Shown one piece after another: positions 6,794 through 15,561 of a DNA stretch of 38,152 nucleotides. Source of the DNA: Desulfuromusa sp. (GTDB lineage: Bacteria > Desulfobacterota > Desulfuromonadia > Desulfuromonadales > Geopsychrobacteraceae); NCBI GenBank assembly GCA_029933365.1, contig JAOZOH010000013.1:1-38152 (forward strand), written 5' to 3'. Position 1 is the first letter of the stretch, and every line of letters starts with the position of its first letter. The notes beneath the pieces are model-generated. The model had not been told where the DNA came from. It was given only the letters and a program-made list of their open reading frames with translations, and searched no databases. A program made the translations under genes and the position numbers.

Positions 6794-8256
6794 AAAAGAC
6801 CCTTCCCAACCACCATAATTGTCGCCTGATCCAGCCAGTTAGCAAGAATATCAGGGATGGAAATTCCCAACCATAACACCAAAGCCAGGTGGAAAATAAT
6901 CGGGAGCATATTGGCTTTAACTGGAAGCCGACCTTCAGGGGGGTCACCAAAAACCATCGGTTGGACATGGCGGAATAACCCGGCAAAAGCAACCGCCAAC
7001 CCGATAAGAAGCGGCGCCACCAGCCAGGGCATACTTTTTATGGTTGCCGTGAAAAGTAAAAATTCGCTGGTGAAAACCCCAAAAGGAGGAAATCCAGCAA
7101 TGGCAACCGTACCAATCAAGAAAGTCCAACCGACTGCGGGTTGTGTCCTGATCAGCCCCCGAATCTCAGTAATCTTCTGGGTACCGGCAATATGGGCAGC
7201 ATGACCAACGGTAATGAAGATGGCTGATTTTGTCAGAGAGTGGACAATCATGTGCAACAGGGCACCAAAAGTAGCGAGGGGACCACCAAGACCAAAAGCA
7301 AAAGTCATCAACCCCATATGTTCTATGGAAGAATAGGAAAACATCCGTTTTATGTCCCGCTGCCGATGCAGAAGAATCCCGGCAACACTGAAAGAGAGCA
7401 TTCCGAAACCCATCATGATGTAGCTGGGAAGATGGTTATTCAGGGCAGGTTCAATCAGCATTTTATAGCGAACGATCGCATAAAGAGCAATATTCAACAA
7501 CAAACCTGACAGAATTGCCGACATCGGTGTCGGCCCTTCTGAATGGGCATCAGGAAGCCAGTTGTGTAGTGGTACCAAGCCAACTTTAGTTCCATAACCA
7601 ACCAATAAAAAAACAAAGGCTAGCATCAAGACTGTCGGGTCAAGTTGATCCGAATGTTCTTGCAAGACGCTCCAGAGCAGCGAGCCTTCCTCTCCGGGAA
7701 GAACCTTCTCTGCGGCAAAATAAATCAGTACCGTACCAAACAATGCCTGGGCGATACCAACGCCACAAAGAATAAAGTATTTCCACCCGGCTTCAATCGC
7801 TTCCGGAGTTCGATAGAGAGAGACTAACAGAACAGTCGCCAGAGTCGCCCCCTCAACCGCGACCCAGAGAATTCCCAGATTATTAGTTGACAGCGCAACC
7901 AGCATGGTAAGTAAAAAACCCTGAAACATGGCATGATAAAGGCGCATACGACTATCGTCAACGCGACCAATTTTCAATTCATGTGCCATGTAGGGGCGGC
8001 TGAAAATTGAGGTAGTCAACCCTACCAGAGAGTTGACCAGAATCAGATAGACATTGAAGGCATCAATATAAAACATTTTCCCCGGAGTCATCATCGCTCC
8101 GTTGTTAAATATATTGATCGTCAGTTGCAGTGAGGTTGCAAAAGTTACTGCGCAAACCAACAGATTGAGAGTTCCAGCATGTTTCCAATGACCGATAATT
8201 CCAAAAATACACGCTGCGACCAGAGGAACCAACAGGGTTGCGTAAAGAGCAATCAT
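6790..8256 (-). CDS. hyfF: Ehr membrane subunit, HyfF-like (NuoM/NuoN-type antiporter fold)
   Basis: Multi-spanning inner-membrane protein of 488 residues related to the ion-translocating antiporter-like subunits of complex I and hydrogenase-4. Family landmarks are the conserved glutamate in the early helix (WVAVEGATLATVLL), the lysine in GYGTKVGLVPLHNWLPDAH, the following helix-break region TPMSAILSG, and the FSYSSIEHMG segment. These charged residues are the expected proton or sodium pathway, so this subunit should be able to translocate ions. It overlaps hyfE upstream and ehrL downstream by four bases each. Within this cluster it is the second antiporter-like subunit after the HyfB-like protein. 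Confidence 0.87.
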   Translation of the reverse strand: MIALYATLLVPLVAACIFGIIGHWKHAGTLNLLVCAVTFATSLQLTINIFNNGAMMTPGKMFYIDAFNVYLILVNSLVGLTTSIFSRPYMAHELKIGRVDDSRMRLYHAMFQGFLLTMLVALSTNNLGILWVAVEGATLATVLLVSLYRTPEAIEAGWKYFILCGVGIAQALFGTVLIYFAAEKVLPGEEGSLLWSVLQEHSDQLDPTVLMLAFVFLLVGYGTKVGLVPLHNWLPDAHSEGPTPMSAILSGLLLNIALYAIVRYKMLIEPALNNHLPSYIMMGFGMLSFSVAGILLHRQRDIKRMFSYSSIEHMGLMTFAFGLGGPLATFGALLHMIVHSLTKSAIFITVGHAAHIAGTQKITEIRGLIRTQPAVGWTFLIGTVAIAGFPPFGVFTSEFLLFTATIKSMPWLVAPLLIGLAVAFAGLFRHVQPMVFGDPPEGRLPVKANMLPIIFHLALVLWLGISIPDILANWLDQATIMVVGKGLL

Positions 8257-8930
8257 CGATCCACCTCATGTAAGCGGTTAAGATGGTCGACATCAAGGGA
8301 TCCGATCCCAGCCCGAATCTGAAAGAAAAAGATGCCAAAAAGAATAGCAGCAACCAGAACATCGAATGCGACTCCCAACTCGACGACCATCGGCATCCCA
8401 TAAGTTGAGACAACTGCAGCAAAAAATAATCCATTTTCCATCGACATAAAACCAACAACCTGAGCAACAGCTTTACGACGGGTAATCATCATCAACATTC
8501 CCAACAGAATAACCGCCAGGGAAATTGCGATTGTATTGCGTGTTGCCAGTGTTGAAAGCTCACGGATTGGCAAAGCGACATAGTAACTGAATAGAACCAG
8601 TGCTCCGCCAGCAATCATAACCATCGAGGGACCGCCAACATTTTCGACATCACGACGAATATCCAATCGCTTCACCAGACGGCGTAATTGCCAGGGGATG
8701 AAAAAGACTTTCAGTGCTAACGTTATTCCAGCAGAGATATAGAGATGATATCTTCCAGAGCTCTGGGCTATCAGACAGGTGCCTATAAACAAGAAAAAAC
8801 CTTGTGCAGCAAAGGTATTGATCAAGCTGATAATTCGTGTTTGCGCCAGAAGCAGAAAAGAGGTCAACAGAACCATCGCCGAGAGGGTCAATATCACTTG
8901 TTCCATCAAGGGCAGTTGGGCATAGTTCAT
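8253..8930 (-). CDS. hyfE: Ehr membrane subunit, HyfE-like
   Basis: Small hydrophobic subunit (225 residues, about six or seven predicted transmembrane helices) corresponding to HyfE of hydrogenase-4, whose C-terminal half resembles NuoK. A positively charged loop (LRRLVKRLDIRRDVENVGG) separates the helices in the middle, and FMSMENGLFFAAV carries the glutamate typical of the NuoK-like part. The start lies two bases after the stop of hyfC, and the end overlaps hyfF by four bases, consistent with coordinated production of one complex. The assignment rests on hydrophobic pattern, that motif and position in the cluster. Confidence 0.82.
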   Translation of the reverse strand: MNYAQLPLMEQVILTLSAMVLLTSFLLLAQTRIISLINTFAAQGFFLFIGTCLIAQSSGRYHLYISAGITLALKVFFIPWQLRRLVKRLDIRRDVENVGGPSMVMIAGGALVLFSYYVALPIRELSTLATRNTIAISLAVILLGMLMMITRRKAVAQVVGFMSMENGLFFAAVVSTYGMPMVVELGVAFDVLVAAILFGIFFFQIRAGIGSLDVDHLNRLHEVDR

Positions 8931-8931
8931 G

Positions 8932-9876
8932 TTAATTGATCTCCAGAATGACGTGACTCAACATACCGAGCAGACAGAGAATAAAAGCGAGTCCAAGGTA
9001 CTGAGGAGCACGGAAAAAACGCATTTTTGCCAGGCCTGTTTCCATTACCGCCAAGATGATTCCCAAGAGGAGGAGTTTTAAACAAATACTGGCAAAACCT
9101 GTCAATAATGGCAGTATGGAAAAATTGTCGGCAACACCCCAAGGGAGAAAAAGGTTTCCCACTAAAATGCCGTATATCATAAGCTTGAGCATGGCACCCC
9201 ATTCCATCAGCGCCAAGTGACGACCCGAGTATTCAAGAATCATTGCTTCGTGGACCATGGTCAACTCAAGGTGTGTGGCCGGATTGTCGATAGGAATTCT
9301 TCCCGTTTCTGCCACTGCGACCAAAAGCATCCCCATGGCAGCAAAAACAAAGGAAGGATAGAGTTGAATTGGTTGTTCCAGCAGATATCGAATAATACTT
9401 GCCAGATTGGTGCTGTGGACGGTCATCGCAATGGTAAAAACACCCATCAACATCGCGGGTTCAGCCAGTGACGAAATTGTCATTTCACGAGAGGAGCCCA
9501 TGCCACCAAAGGCAGTTCCGATATCCATCCCGGCTAAAGCGAGAAAGAACCGCCCTAAAGCGAAGAAACCGACCAGAACAATGACATCCGCGATAGCAGT
9601 AGTAGGAAGCCCAATGGCCACCATAGGAACAACAGAGCCCGCCAGAGCGGTTACACTGAAAACAATATAGGGGGCTACCCGAAAAATCGGACTGGCAGAT
9701 TCTGATAACACAACTTCTTTCCTGAAAAGCCTTAACAGATCGCGATATGGCTGCCAAGGTGGAGCCCCTCGGCGTGATTGCAGTTTACACTTCACCCATT
9801 TAACCCAGCCAGTTAATAAAGGGGCACCCAGCAACAGTAAAATTGTTTGAGCAAGTGCCATTATCCAGCCGTTCAT
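8932..9876 (-). CDS. hyfC: Ehr membrane subunit, HyfC-like (NuoH family)
   Basis: Membrane subunit of 314 residues from the NuoH/HycD/HyfC family, which links the peripheral arm to the ion-pumping subunits. The family signature is clear near the N terminus: KCKLQSRRGAPPWQPYRDL followed by LLRLFRKEVV, the loop that contacts the NuoB/NuoD-like subunits. Later acidic positions (GRIPIDNPATHLELTMVHEA) match the conserved cytoplasmic loop containing glutamates in this family. ATG 9876 overlaps the hyfB stop by four bases. Its presence together with L and S subunits shows that the whole connection module is conserved even though the NiFe site is not. Confidence 0.88.
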   Translation of the reverse strand: MNGWIMALAQTILLLLGAPLLTGWVKWVKCKLQSRRGAPPWQPYRDLLRLFRKEVVLSESASPIFRVAPYIVFSVTALAGSVVPMVAIGLPTTAIADVIVLVGFFALGRFFLALAGMDIGTAFGGMGSSREMTISSLAEPAMLMGVFTIAMTVHSTNLASIIRYLLEQPIQLYPSFVFAAMGMLLVAVAETGRIPIDNPATHLELTMVHEAMILEYSGRHLALMEWGAMLKLMIYGILVGNLFLPWGVADNFSILPLLTGFASICLKLLLLGIILAVMETGLAKMRFFRAPQYLGLAFILCLLGMLSHVILEIN

Positions 9877-11885
9877 AGCGAGACCACCCAGAGTAAGAAC
9901 AACAGTGTGAAAAAAGAGTAAACCAGGTAGACACGGATATTACCGCCCTGAATCAATGCCGCACGTCGTGCTGTTGCCAACAGCAGGCGACCAATTGGCT
10001 GATAAATTTTTAACCAGGCCCAGTCACCCACAGTGAGCTGGTATCGTCCCCCTGGATTTTTCTGATCAGGTTGTTGATAATTTTCTGAGATTGACCAGAC
10101 AGGACGAAAGATGCGTCGAATCGGCATGCTGAAAGATGATGCCGTATATTGCATCCGCGCATTCAATGAACCGAAACCACAGTCCCACGTTGGGGCAATA
10201 CGTATCTCTCTGTTTTTGCGACGGGGATGAAGCAACAGCCAGACGAATAGCCATGCGCCGCCAATTCCCAGAAGAACCATGGGGGCACCATAAGAGGCAA
10301 TATTCATAGAAACCGGAGTCAGCCACAACCATCCATGAGAAGTTGCCGCGGGCATACCAGTTGGTAATAACAGTTGGGCAATCGTATCCAGCTGGCTCAC
10401 TGTCCAAGTTGGGAAAACCCCAAAAAATAGACAGAGAATTGCCAAGAGGATCTGACTCAATTGCGGGCCGTAAGCAGTTTCAGTTGCCTGTGCCGTCTTT
10501 TGACTGCGAGGAACTCCCAGAAAACAAATACCATAGACCTTGACAAAACAGGCTGCCGCTAAAGCTCCGGTCAATGCCAGAACAGCAGCAGAAATGGGGA
10601 TAACGGCGGTCAAGATGTGATTGTTCAGAACAGTTCCCTGTAGTGCTGCTTGAAATGTCAGCCATTCTGAGACAAAACCATTGAAAGGGGGTAAAGCTGA
10701 AATACTGATACAACCAATCAAAAAACAAACCGCTGTAACCGGCATTTTTTTGATCAATCCTCCCATTTTTTCCAAATCATGCTCATGACTCTGCTGGAGA
10801 ATAGCTCCAGCACCTAAAAAGAGGAGACTCTTGAAAAGAGCATGATTGAGGCAGTGATAGAGTGCAGCTATCAAACCTAATGCGGCAAGTTGTGGATGTC
10901 CACTGCCGTAAAAGATCATCGAGAGGCCAAGCCCCATATAGATAATACCGATATTCTCAACACTGTGATACGCCAGCAGACGCTTAAGATCGTGCTGCAT
11001 CAGGGCATAGAGAACTCCAAGAATAGCTGAGAGGCTACCGATAACCAGAACGATCACGCCCCATTGCCAGTAAATGTTGCCAAGCAAATCGTAAACAAAT
11101 CTTATAAACCCATAGATTGCCACCTTTAACATCACTCCTGACATCAAGGCGGAAATATGCGATGGAGCAACGGGGTGTGCTTGCGGCAACCAGACATGCA
11201 AAGGAACGATTCCGGCCTTCATCCCAAAACCAATCAGTGCCAGAGCAAAGGCCAGCGATGACCAAAAGGGAGATAGCTCAACCGCTTGCATCGAAGCAAA
11301 ATCAAAAGCACCGGAGAAACTGGCCAGAACACCATAGCCCAGAAGGATGAACAGCCCTCCAATCTGTGCCATCAGAAGATAGATAAAAGCAGCACTGCGA
11401 TTGGTCTCATTCTGGTGTTGATAGGCCACTAGAAAATAACTACTGACAGACATCAATTCCCAGGCAATCATGAATGAAAACGCATCGCTAGCAAGCATCA
11501 CCAGTTCCATCCCCGCAACAAATAAACCCGAGAACAGCATTAAAGGAAGAAGTGGCTGCGGCCCCTGTTGATATTCACGGACATAGGCCGGACCATAGAT
11601 CGCTACAATTAAACTGATCAGGCTGACCAACACCAGAAAGAAACCGGAAAGCGGATCAAGATGTAGGTGCCAATGTAGCCACGGGAGTCCAATCGGAAGT
11701 TCAGCACTTATATCAACTTTCCCAAGCAGTGCCATCCCCCCGCCTAGCACCCCGGACAACCCAGAGATTCCCAAAAGACTAAAGGCTGTAAATTTACTGG
11801 CAGAGATGCTGCGATAAAATAGAATGGGCAACAGGGCTGATCCCAATGCCGTTATAATTGCCAAATAGACAAGATTTAATGCCAT
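9873..11885 (-). CDS. hyfB: Ehr membrane subunit, HyfB-like (NuoL/NuoM-type antiporter fold)
   Basis: Large inner-membrane protein (670 residues, about 16 helices) of the proton-conducting NADH:quinone oxidoreductase/Mrp family, closest in layout to HyfB of hydrogenase-4. Conserved features include the glutamate in MIAWELMSVSSYFLVAY, the lysine in GFGMKAGIVPLHVWLPQAHP, SHISALMSGVMLK and LLAYHSVENIGI. All the charged residues expected for ion translocation are visible. It is the first structural gene of the complex, 28 bases after the regulator gene, with an AGGAGA ribosome site before ATG 11885. No NuoI/HyfH-type ferredoxin-like subunit and no hydrogenase maturation gene is present in the cluster. 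Confidence 0.87.
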   Translation of the reverse strand: MALNLVYLAIITALGSALLPILFYRSISASKFTAFSLLGISGLSGVLGGGMALLGKVDISAELPIGLPWLHWHLHLDPLSGFFLVLVSLISLIVAIYGPAYVREYQQGPQPLLPLMLFSGLFVAGMELVMLASDAFSFMIAWELMSVSSYFLVAYQHQNETNRSAAFIYLLMAQIGGLFILLGYGVLASFSGAFDFASMQAVELSPFWSSLAFALALIGFGMKAGIVPLHVWLPQAHPVAPSHISALMSGVMLKVAIYGFIRFVYDLLGNIYWQWGVIVLVIGSLSAILGVLYALMQHDLKRLLAYHSVENIGIIYMGLGLSMIFYGSGHPQLAALGLIAALYHCLNHALFKSLLFLGAGAILQQSHEHDLEKMGGLIKKMPVTAVCFLIGCISISALPPFNGFVSEWLTFQAALQGTVLNNHILTAVIPISAAVLALTGALAAACFVKVYGICFLGVPRSQKTAQATETAYGPQLSQILLAILCLFFGVFPTWTVSQLDTIAQLLLPTGMPAATSHGWLWLTPVSMNIASYGAPMVLLGIGGAWLFVWLLLHPRRKNREIRIAPTWDCGFGSLNARMQYTASSFSMPIRRIFRPVWSISENYQQPDQKNPGGRYQLTVGDWAWLKIYQPIGRLLLATARRAALIQGGNIRVYLVYSFFTLLFLLWVVSL

Positions 11886-11913
11886 GCCTTACTTCTCCTG
11901 CAAAACGATTGGA

Positions 11914-12588
11914 TCATTTCAGTTCTTTTTCCGCTTCACGTAGGGTTGAAAAAATGACTTCGCGGTTTTCTTGCTTGATTAACGCATTTTTGAACATTTT
12001 ATTTTTCAGCAAAAACCCTAATTTTGAAAGAAGATACAAATGAGTTTTCTGGGTCGGCGCAAGGGGGGTAAAGAGGATGTTGACCGGAAGCCCATCAAGG
12101 GAATAAAAATCAACTGGATTTTCCAGAAAAAATAGTGTCATCGATGGACGAACTACCTGGGTGAAAAGTGGTACCCGCAGGTGTGGGATAGCAATTCCAT
12201 CGCCAATCGCTGTTGATGCTGACCTTTCCCGCTCGATCAAGGCACGTGCCAGATATTTCTGATCCGTATCCTCAGGAAGACGCAAATGCATGGAAGCTTG
12301 GATCAGAGCCTCATCGCGAGTTTTTCCATCAATCCGATAAAAAATCCCCCCATTTTCTAATGCATCGCTGAAGAGTGGTATGGGGAGCTTGTCAATCTCT
12401 GGCTCACTAAATGCCTCTGGTGACACTTCCATATGTTTTGATGTCGCCCATTCCAGAAGTTCAGAACGGTTAAAACGGTGCTGCCCCCGCATTCGATAGG
12501 CGGGAATGGCAGCCTGCTTGATCCAGCGATAAATCGACTTCTCTGAAACCTGCAATAAACTTGCGGCATCTTTGACTGTAAGGTTCAT
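11914..12588 (-). CDS. HTH DNA-binding domain fused to PTS EIIA (PtsN-like) domain, probable ehr regulator
   Basis: The first 50 residues (MNLTVKDAASLLQ...YRWIKQ...HRFNRSELLEW) form an excisionase/MerR-type helix-turn-helix that reads like a DNA-binding module. Residues about 70-224 are a mannitol/fructose-type PTS EIIA domain with the phosphorylatable histidine H136 in GDGIAIPH. I chose ATG 12588 (224 residues) because of the GGGGG ribosome site just upstream and the standard HTH beginning; the frame extends 23 codons further upstream without support. It is the promoter-proximal gene of the Ehr cluster. Inference: it ties complex expression to the phosphorylation state of the nitrogen-type PTS. 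The DNA target is not known. Confidence 0.85.
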   Translation of the reverse strand: MNLTVKDAASLLQVSEKSIYRWIKQAAIPAYRMRGQHRFNRSELLEWATSKHMEVSPEAFSEPEIDKLPIPLFSDALENGGIFYRIDGKTRDEALIQASMHLRLPEDTDQKYLARALIERERSASTAIGDGIAIPHLRVPLFTQVVRPSMTLFFLENPVDFYSLDGLPVNILFTPLAPTQKTHLYLLSKLGFLLKNKMFKNALIKQENREVIFSTLREAEKELK

Positions 12589-12616
12589 TTTTCCCCCAGA
12601 ATAGACATTTATGGAC

Positions 12617-12645
12617 ATAATTTTAAAATTGGTGATAAATGTCAA
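12617..12645 (-). promoter_or_regulatory. Sigma70-like promoter for the regulator-ehr operon
   Basis: Read on the minus strand, TTGACA (12640-12645) is followed after exactly 17 bases by AATTAT (12617-12622). A start would fall about 20 bases before the Shine-Dalgarno of the regulator gene. The -35 is perfect and the -10 differs at two positions. The region is shared with the divergent carbonic anhydrase gene, for which no comparably good promoter was found. Confidence 0.6.
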
Positions 12646-12811
12646 GAGAAAAGACAAGTTCCGATGTTAATGACCGCTTGAATTTTCAAAAGTTAAGAGA
12701 AAGTAAAATTACAACGATATTTTTTTATTCTTACTTGATAAACACGGAAGACGAAAAACTTTTTGTGTGTTAGTATCTGGCACTCACACCGACGCCGTGG
12801 AGGTTTTTAGA

Positions 12812-13489
12812 ATGGCCGATGTCACTAAATTTCTAGATGGTATTGAAAGCTTTCAGCAGCAACACTTTGGTGAGAACCAAGAGTTTGCCAACACATTGGT
12901 CGGTGGCCAAAAACCACAAGCCCTGTTGATCGGTTGTTGCGATTCGAGGGTCGATCCAGCCCTGTTGATGGATTGTGATCTTGGAGATCTATTCATTTTG
13001 CGAAATATCGCCAATCTTGTCCCCCCATATTTAAAAAGTGATGATTATCACGGAGTTAGTTCCTCTCTTGAGTATGCTGTTTGTCATCTGGAAGTTTCGG
13101 ATATCATTATTCTGGGTCACTCAGAATGTGGTGGAATCGCTGCACTGATGGAATCAGCCAACAGTGGTGATGCCGGAGAATTTATTGGCAAGTGGGTCAA
13201 TATTGCGGGCTCAGCCCGCGACAAAGTTTTGCAAAAAATGCCAGATGAAACCCCGGAAAAACAGGCACGAGCCTGTGAAAAAGAGGCAATTCTAGTCTCA
13301 CTGAGGAATTTGATGACCTTCCCATGGGTCAAGGATAGAGTCGCCAAAGGGCAATTAAGCCTCCATGGCTGGTACTATAATATGGGCACAGGACAGCTGA
13401 GATACTACAATCAATTGACGGGAGAATTTGAGATACTGGTTAAACGCTACTCTCCTGATCATCAGAAAACACAAGAGAATCCGCTTTAG
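12812..13489 (+). CDS. Beta-class carbonic anhydrase
   Basis: Interconverts CO2 and bicarbonate in the cytoplasm. The zinc ligands of the beta class are in place: C43 of GCCDSRVDP, H103 and C106 of LGHSECGG, with the Asp44-Arg46 catalytic dyad. At 225 residues it has the usual length. ATG 12812 is chosen because GGAGG (12799-12803) sits at ideal spacing; an upstream TTG in the same frame adds 15 residues without a ribosome site. It is transcribed away from the Ehr regulator and followed 32 bases later by a protein that may be another carbonic anhydrase type. No bicarbonate transporter is adjacent. Confidence 0.92.
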   Translation: MADVTKFLDGIESFQQQHFGENQEFANTLVGGQKPQALLIGCCDSRVDPALLMDCDLGDLFILRNIANLVPPYLKSDDYHGVSSSLEYAVCHLEVSDIIILGHSECGGIAALMESANSGDAGEFIGKWVNIAGSARDKVLQKMPDETPEKQARACEKEAILVSLRNLMTFPWVKDRVAKGQLSLHGWYYNMGTGQLRYYNQLTGEFEILVKRYSPDHQKTQENPL

Positions 13490-13521
13490 ACAAAAATCAA
13501 CCGACAATACAGGAGCATCTC

Positions 13522-14580
13522 ATGCCTATTACCCCGCCCTCTGAAAGCTTTCTAGATCAAGCCCCGATGGATTTGATGGAACTCTACGGGCGGATGCGTG
13601 GCTTAACAGATCAGGCAGGTTTTAGAGGGACACTCCCCGCAATCTGGCAGTGCTCGGATGAAAGCCAATCGATTAAAAAAGCCCTGTTTGGTTATGTCAA
13701 TAATTGTCCTACCTTTAACTTGGGAAGAGTTGGAGCCTTACTCGATCCCAGCCGTCTTGCAACAGCCGCCCATCATGGAAAAGATTTTGTCATTCTCGGC
13801 GGAAGCCATATTGGCGCAGAAGAAGCTGATGGTATCGGTTATATTGAAAGAGTTCATGGTCAGCACGTTCCATGCTGTGGAATGCTAGGAAAGGTTCTGG
13901 ACGACTACTTGCGGGTTTACCGCCGTGCATCACAGTTAATCAAAGTTTTCAGGAAAGGAACCGTTGTCAAAATTGAGGTTCCATACAAATATTTATTTGA
14001 AAAACCGACAACTGAAGTCGTGCGGATCCAAATCGAACTGAATCGCCTGGTTGAAGGAGAAGCCTTGGGTGAAGGAACCCTTGGGAAAATTTACCGATTG
14101 AACTCCAGTATTGTCAGTAACCAGCCAGAGCTATTAAAATCAAAAGAAGAAAATCCACAGCCTATTGGAAATTTACTCATCCCAGAACTATTTTCATTTA
14201 AGAGAAATTTGAACCACGAAAGTCACGAACCAAAAACAATGATTGAGGTTTCTGTTTTTGACTTTTTACCCGAAATCGTTGCTTCACCCTTCCCCCACCG
14301 ACGCTTGTGTAATATCAATACGTGGCGTCAATTTCACCGTATTGCCTCCTTTATTACCGATGATTTTGATGGAAGTGACAGCAATATCTTTGTTCTCGCG
14401 GGGTTAACAATAGATCACACGATCCGCCATAATACCTTCATTCCTCAATTTGGGTTCTGGATGGAACATGGACGGGCTTTGGAGGCAAGGTACTTTGGAC
14501 CCAAAGAGATCTATGACTTACTGGCGGAACAGCAAATTTATAAACCGCCTATCACTTTTCTGGAATATGCTGGTTTATAG
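13522..14580 (+). CDS. LCIB/C-type (theta-like) carbonic anhydrase candidate
   Basis: A soluble 352-residue protein with no signal peptide or membrane helix. It begins after AGGAG at normal spacing, 32 bases downstream of the beta-carbonic anhydrase. A segment at about residues 54-130 has potential zinc ligands: C62 in NNCPTFNLGRVG, H96 in LGGSHIGAEE and C118/C119 in HVPCCGML. The HIG...CCG pattern, with 22 residues between His and Cys, resembles the limiting-CO2-inducible LCIB/LCIC family, beta-like carbonic anhydrases of algae and some bacteria. This is recalled pattern matching, not a database hit. If wrong, the protein remains an uncharacterised partner of the beta-carbonic anhydrase. Confidence 0.45.
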   Translation: MPITPPSESFLDQAPMDLMELYGRMRGLTDQAGFRGTLPAIWQCSDESQSIKKALFGYVNNCPTFNLGRVGALLDPSRLATAAHHGKDFVILGGSHIGAEEADGIGYIERVHGQHVPCCGMLGKVLDDYLRVYRRASQLIKVFRKGTVVKIEVPYKYLFEKPTTEVVRIQIELNRLVEGEALGEGTLGKIYRLNSSIVSNQPELLKSKEENPQPIGNLLIPELFSFKRNLNHESHEPKTMIEVSVFDFLPEIVASPFPHRRLCNINTWRQFHRIASFITDDFDGSDSNIFVLAGLTIDHTIRHNTFIPQFGFWMEHGRALEARYFGPKEIYDLLAEQQIYKPPITFLEYAGL

Positions 14581-14856
14581 AAAACAGATATCCTTCTTGA
14601 AAAGCTTTCCAACATACTGATATCAAAAGACTCGATATTGTTATAGCGACAGATTTAATCCGTCGTAATACTGCTTTCCCCCTGATGATCAATATTCTGT
14701 ACAGAAATATATTTACATAACTTTACATAATCTGCACAGCTCTTAACCCACTCTTTAAAATTTTTCTCTATAATTAACCCATAACATCTACTTGAGAGCA
14801 AAGTCACTTCAAGTGTGCGGGGACATTTGGGGATCAAAAGAAAGTGAGACCAGACC
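14581..14856 (+). other. Intergenic region before the ABC/LolA-like operon
   Basis: This 276-base AT-rich gap probably contains the promoter of the next operon. TATAAT occurs at 14769-14774, about 80 bases before the ATPase start, but no good -35 lies at standard spacing. A perfect 12-base palindrome, TTCTGTACAGAA, lies at 14695-14706 and could be an operator. A 70-codon minus-strand frame here has no ribosome site or recognisable product. Confidence 0.4.
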
Positions 14857-15561
14857 ATGTCTGTCATTGTTGCGAAGCAGTTGGTTAAAACCTATATCGC
14901 CGGCAATATCAAGGTTGAGGCGATTCGTGGGGTCGACTTTTCCATTGAGCCGGCATCTTTTGTCTCTTTTATCGGTCCTTCCGGGAGCGGCAAATCAACC
15001 TTGCTCAATATGATCGGCTGTCTTGATCCACCAACGTCAGGACAACTGCAGGTTGTGGGTGAGGACATCGTTAATCTTAGTCGTCAGGATGCAGCTCGTT
15101 TTCGTGGTGAGCATGTTGGCTTTGTCTTTCAGGATTTCAACCTGATTCCAGTATTAACTGTCTTCGAAAATGTCGAGTACCCGCTACAGATGGTACAAAG
15201 TTGGCCCAAAGAAAAACGAAAAAAAAGGGTTCAGGAAATGTTGGATGCGGTCGGAATGGCAGACCAGGGTCACAAATATCCCAGTCAAATTTCCGGTGGA
15301 CAGAAACAGAGAGTTGCCGTGGCCAGAGCTCTGGTAACCAATGCAAAGCTGGTATTAGCTGATGAACCAACGGCTAACCTTGATCGTAAAACGGCAAACA
15401 TGGTTATCAACTTGATGAAGCAAATGCGCGATGAATTCAAGACGACTTTTGTTTTTTCGACCCACGATTCACGCATTGTTGATAATGTCGAAATCACCTT
15501 TGCACTCGAAGATGGCAGATTGCAGAGATTGGAAAAAAATGCAGGAGAGAATCATGGGTAA
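14857..15561 (+). CDS. LolD/MacB-like ABC transporter ATP-binding protein
   Basis: Cytoplasmic ATPase of the LolD/MacB/FtsE-type group (234 residues). Motifs are Walker A GPSGSGKST (about 44-52), Q-loop FVFQDFNLIP, signature ISGGQKQRVAVARAL, Walker B LVLADEPTANLD and the switch histidine in STHDSR. These proteins work by mechanotransmission with FtsX-type permeases and do not import solutes. Its 3' end overlaps the permease start by eight bases. The neighbours (permease, exported LolA-like protein, outer-membrane barrel) suggest envelope lipid or lipoprotein traffic, but this is not classical LolCDE because there is only one permease gene. Confidence 0.88.
   Translation: MSVIVAKQLVKTYIAGNIKVEAIRGVDFSIEPASFVSFIGPSGSGKSTLLNMIGCLDPPTSGQLQVVGEDIVNLSRQDAARFRGEHVGFVFQDFNLIPVLTVFENVEYPLQMVQSWPKEKRKKRVQEMLDAVGMADQGHKYPSQISGGQKQRVAVARALVTNAKLVLADEPTANLDRKTANMVINLMKQMRDEFKTTFVFSTHDSRIVDNVEITFALEDGRLQRLEKNAGENHG

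Noticed and set aside
4451..11885. Functional [NiFe] formate hydrogenlyase/hydrogenase-4 operon
   Set aside because: The large subunit lacks all four NiFe-ligand cysteines, and there is no ferredoxin-like subunit, formate dehydrogenase or maturation gene in the window.
14655..14867. 70-codon minus-strand frame upstream of the ABC operon
   Set aside because: No ribosome site, no recognisable domain, and it overlaps the presumed promoter region and start of the ATPase gene.
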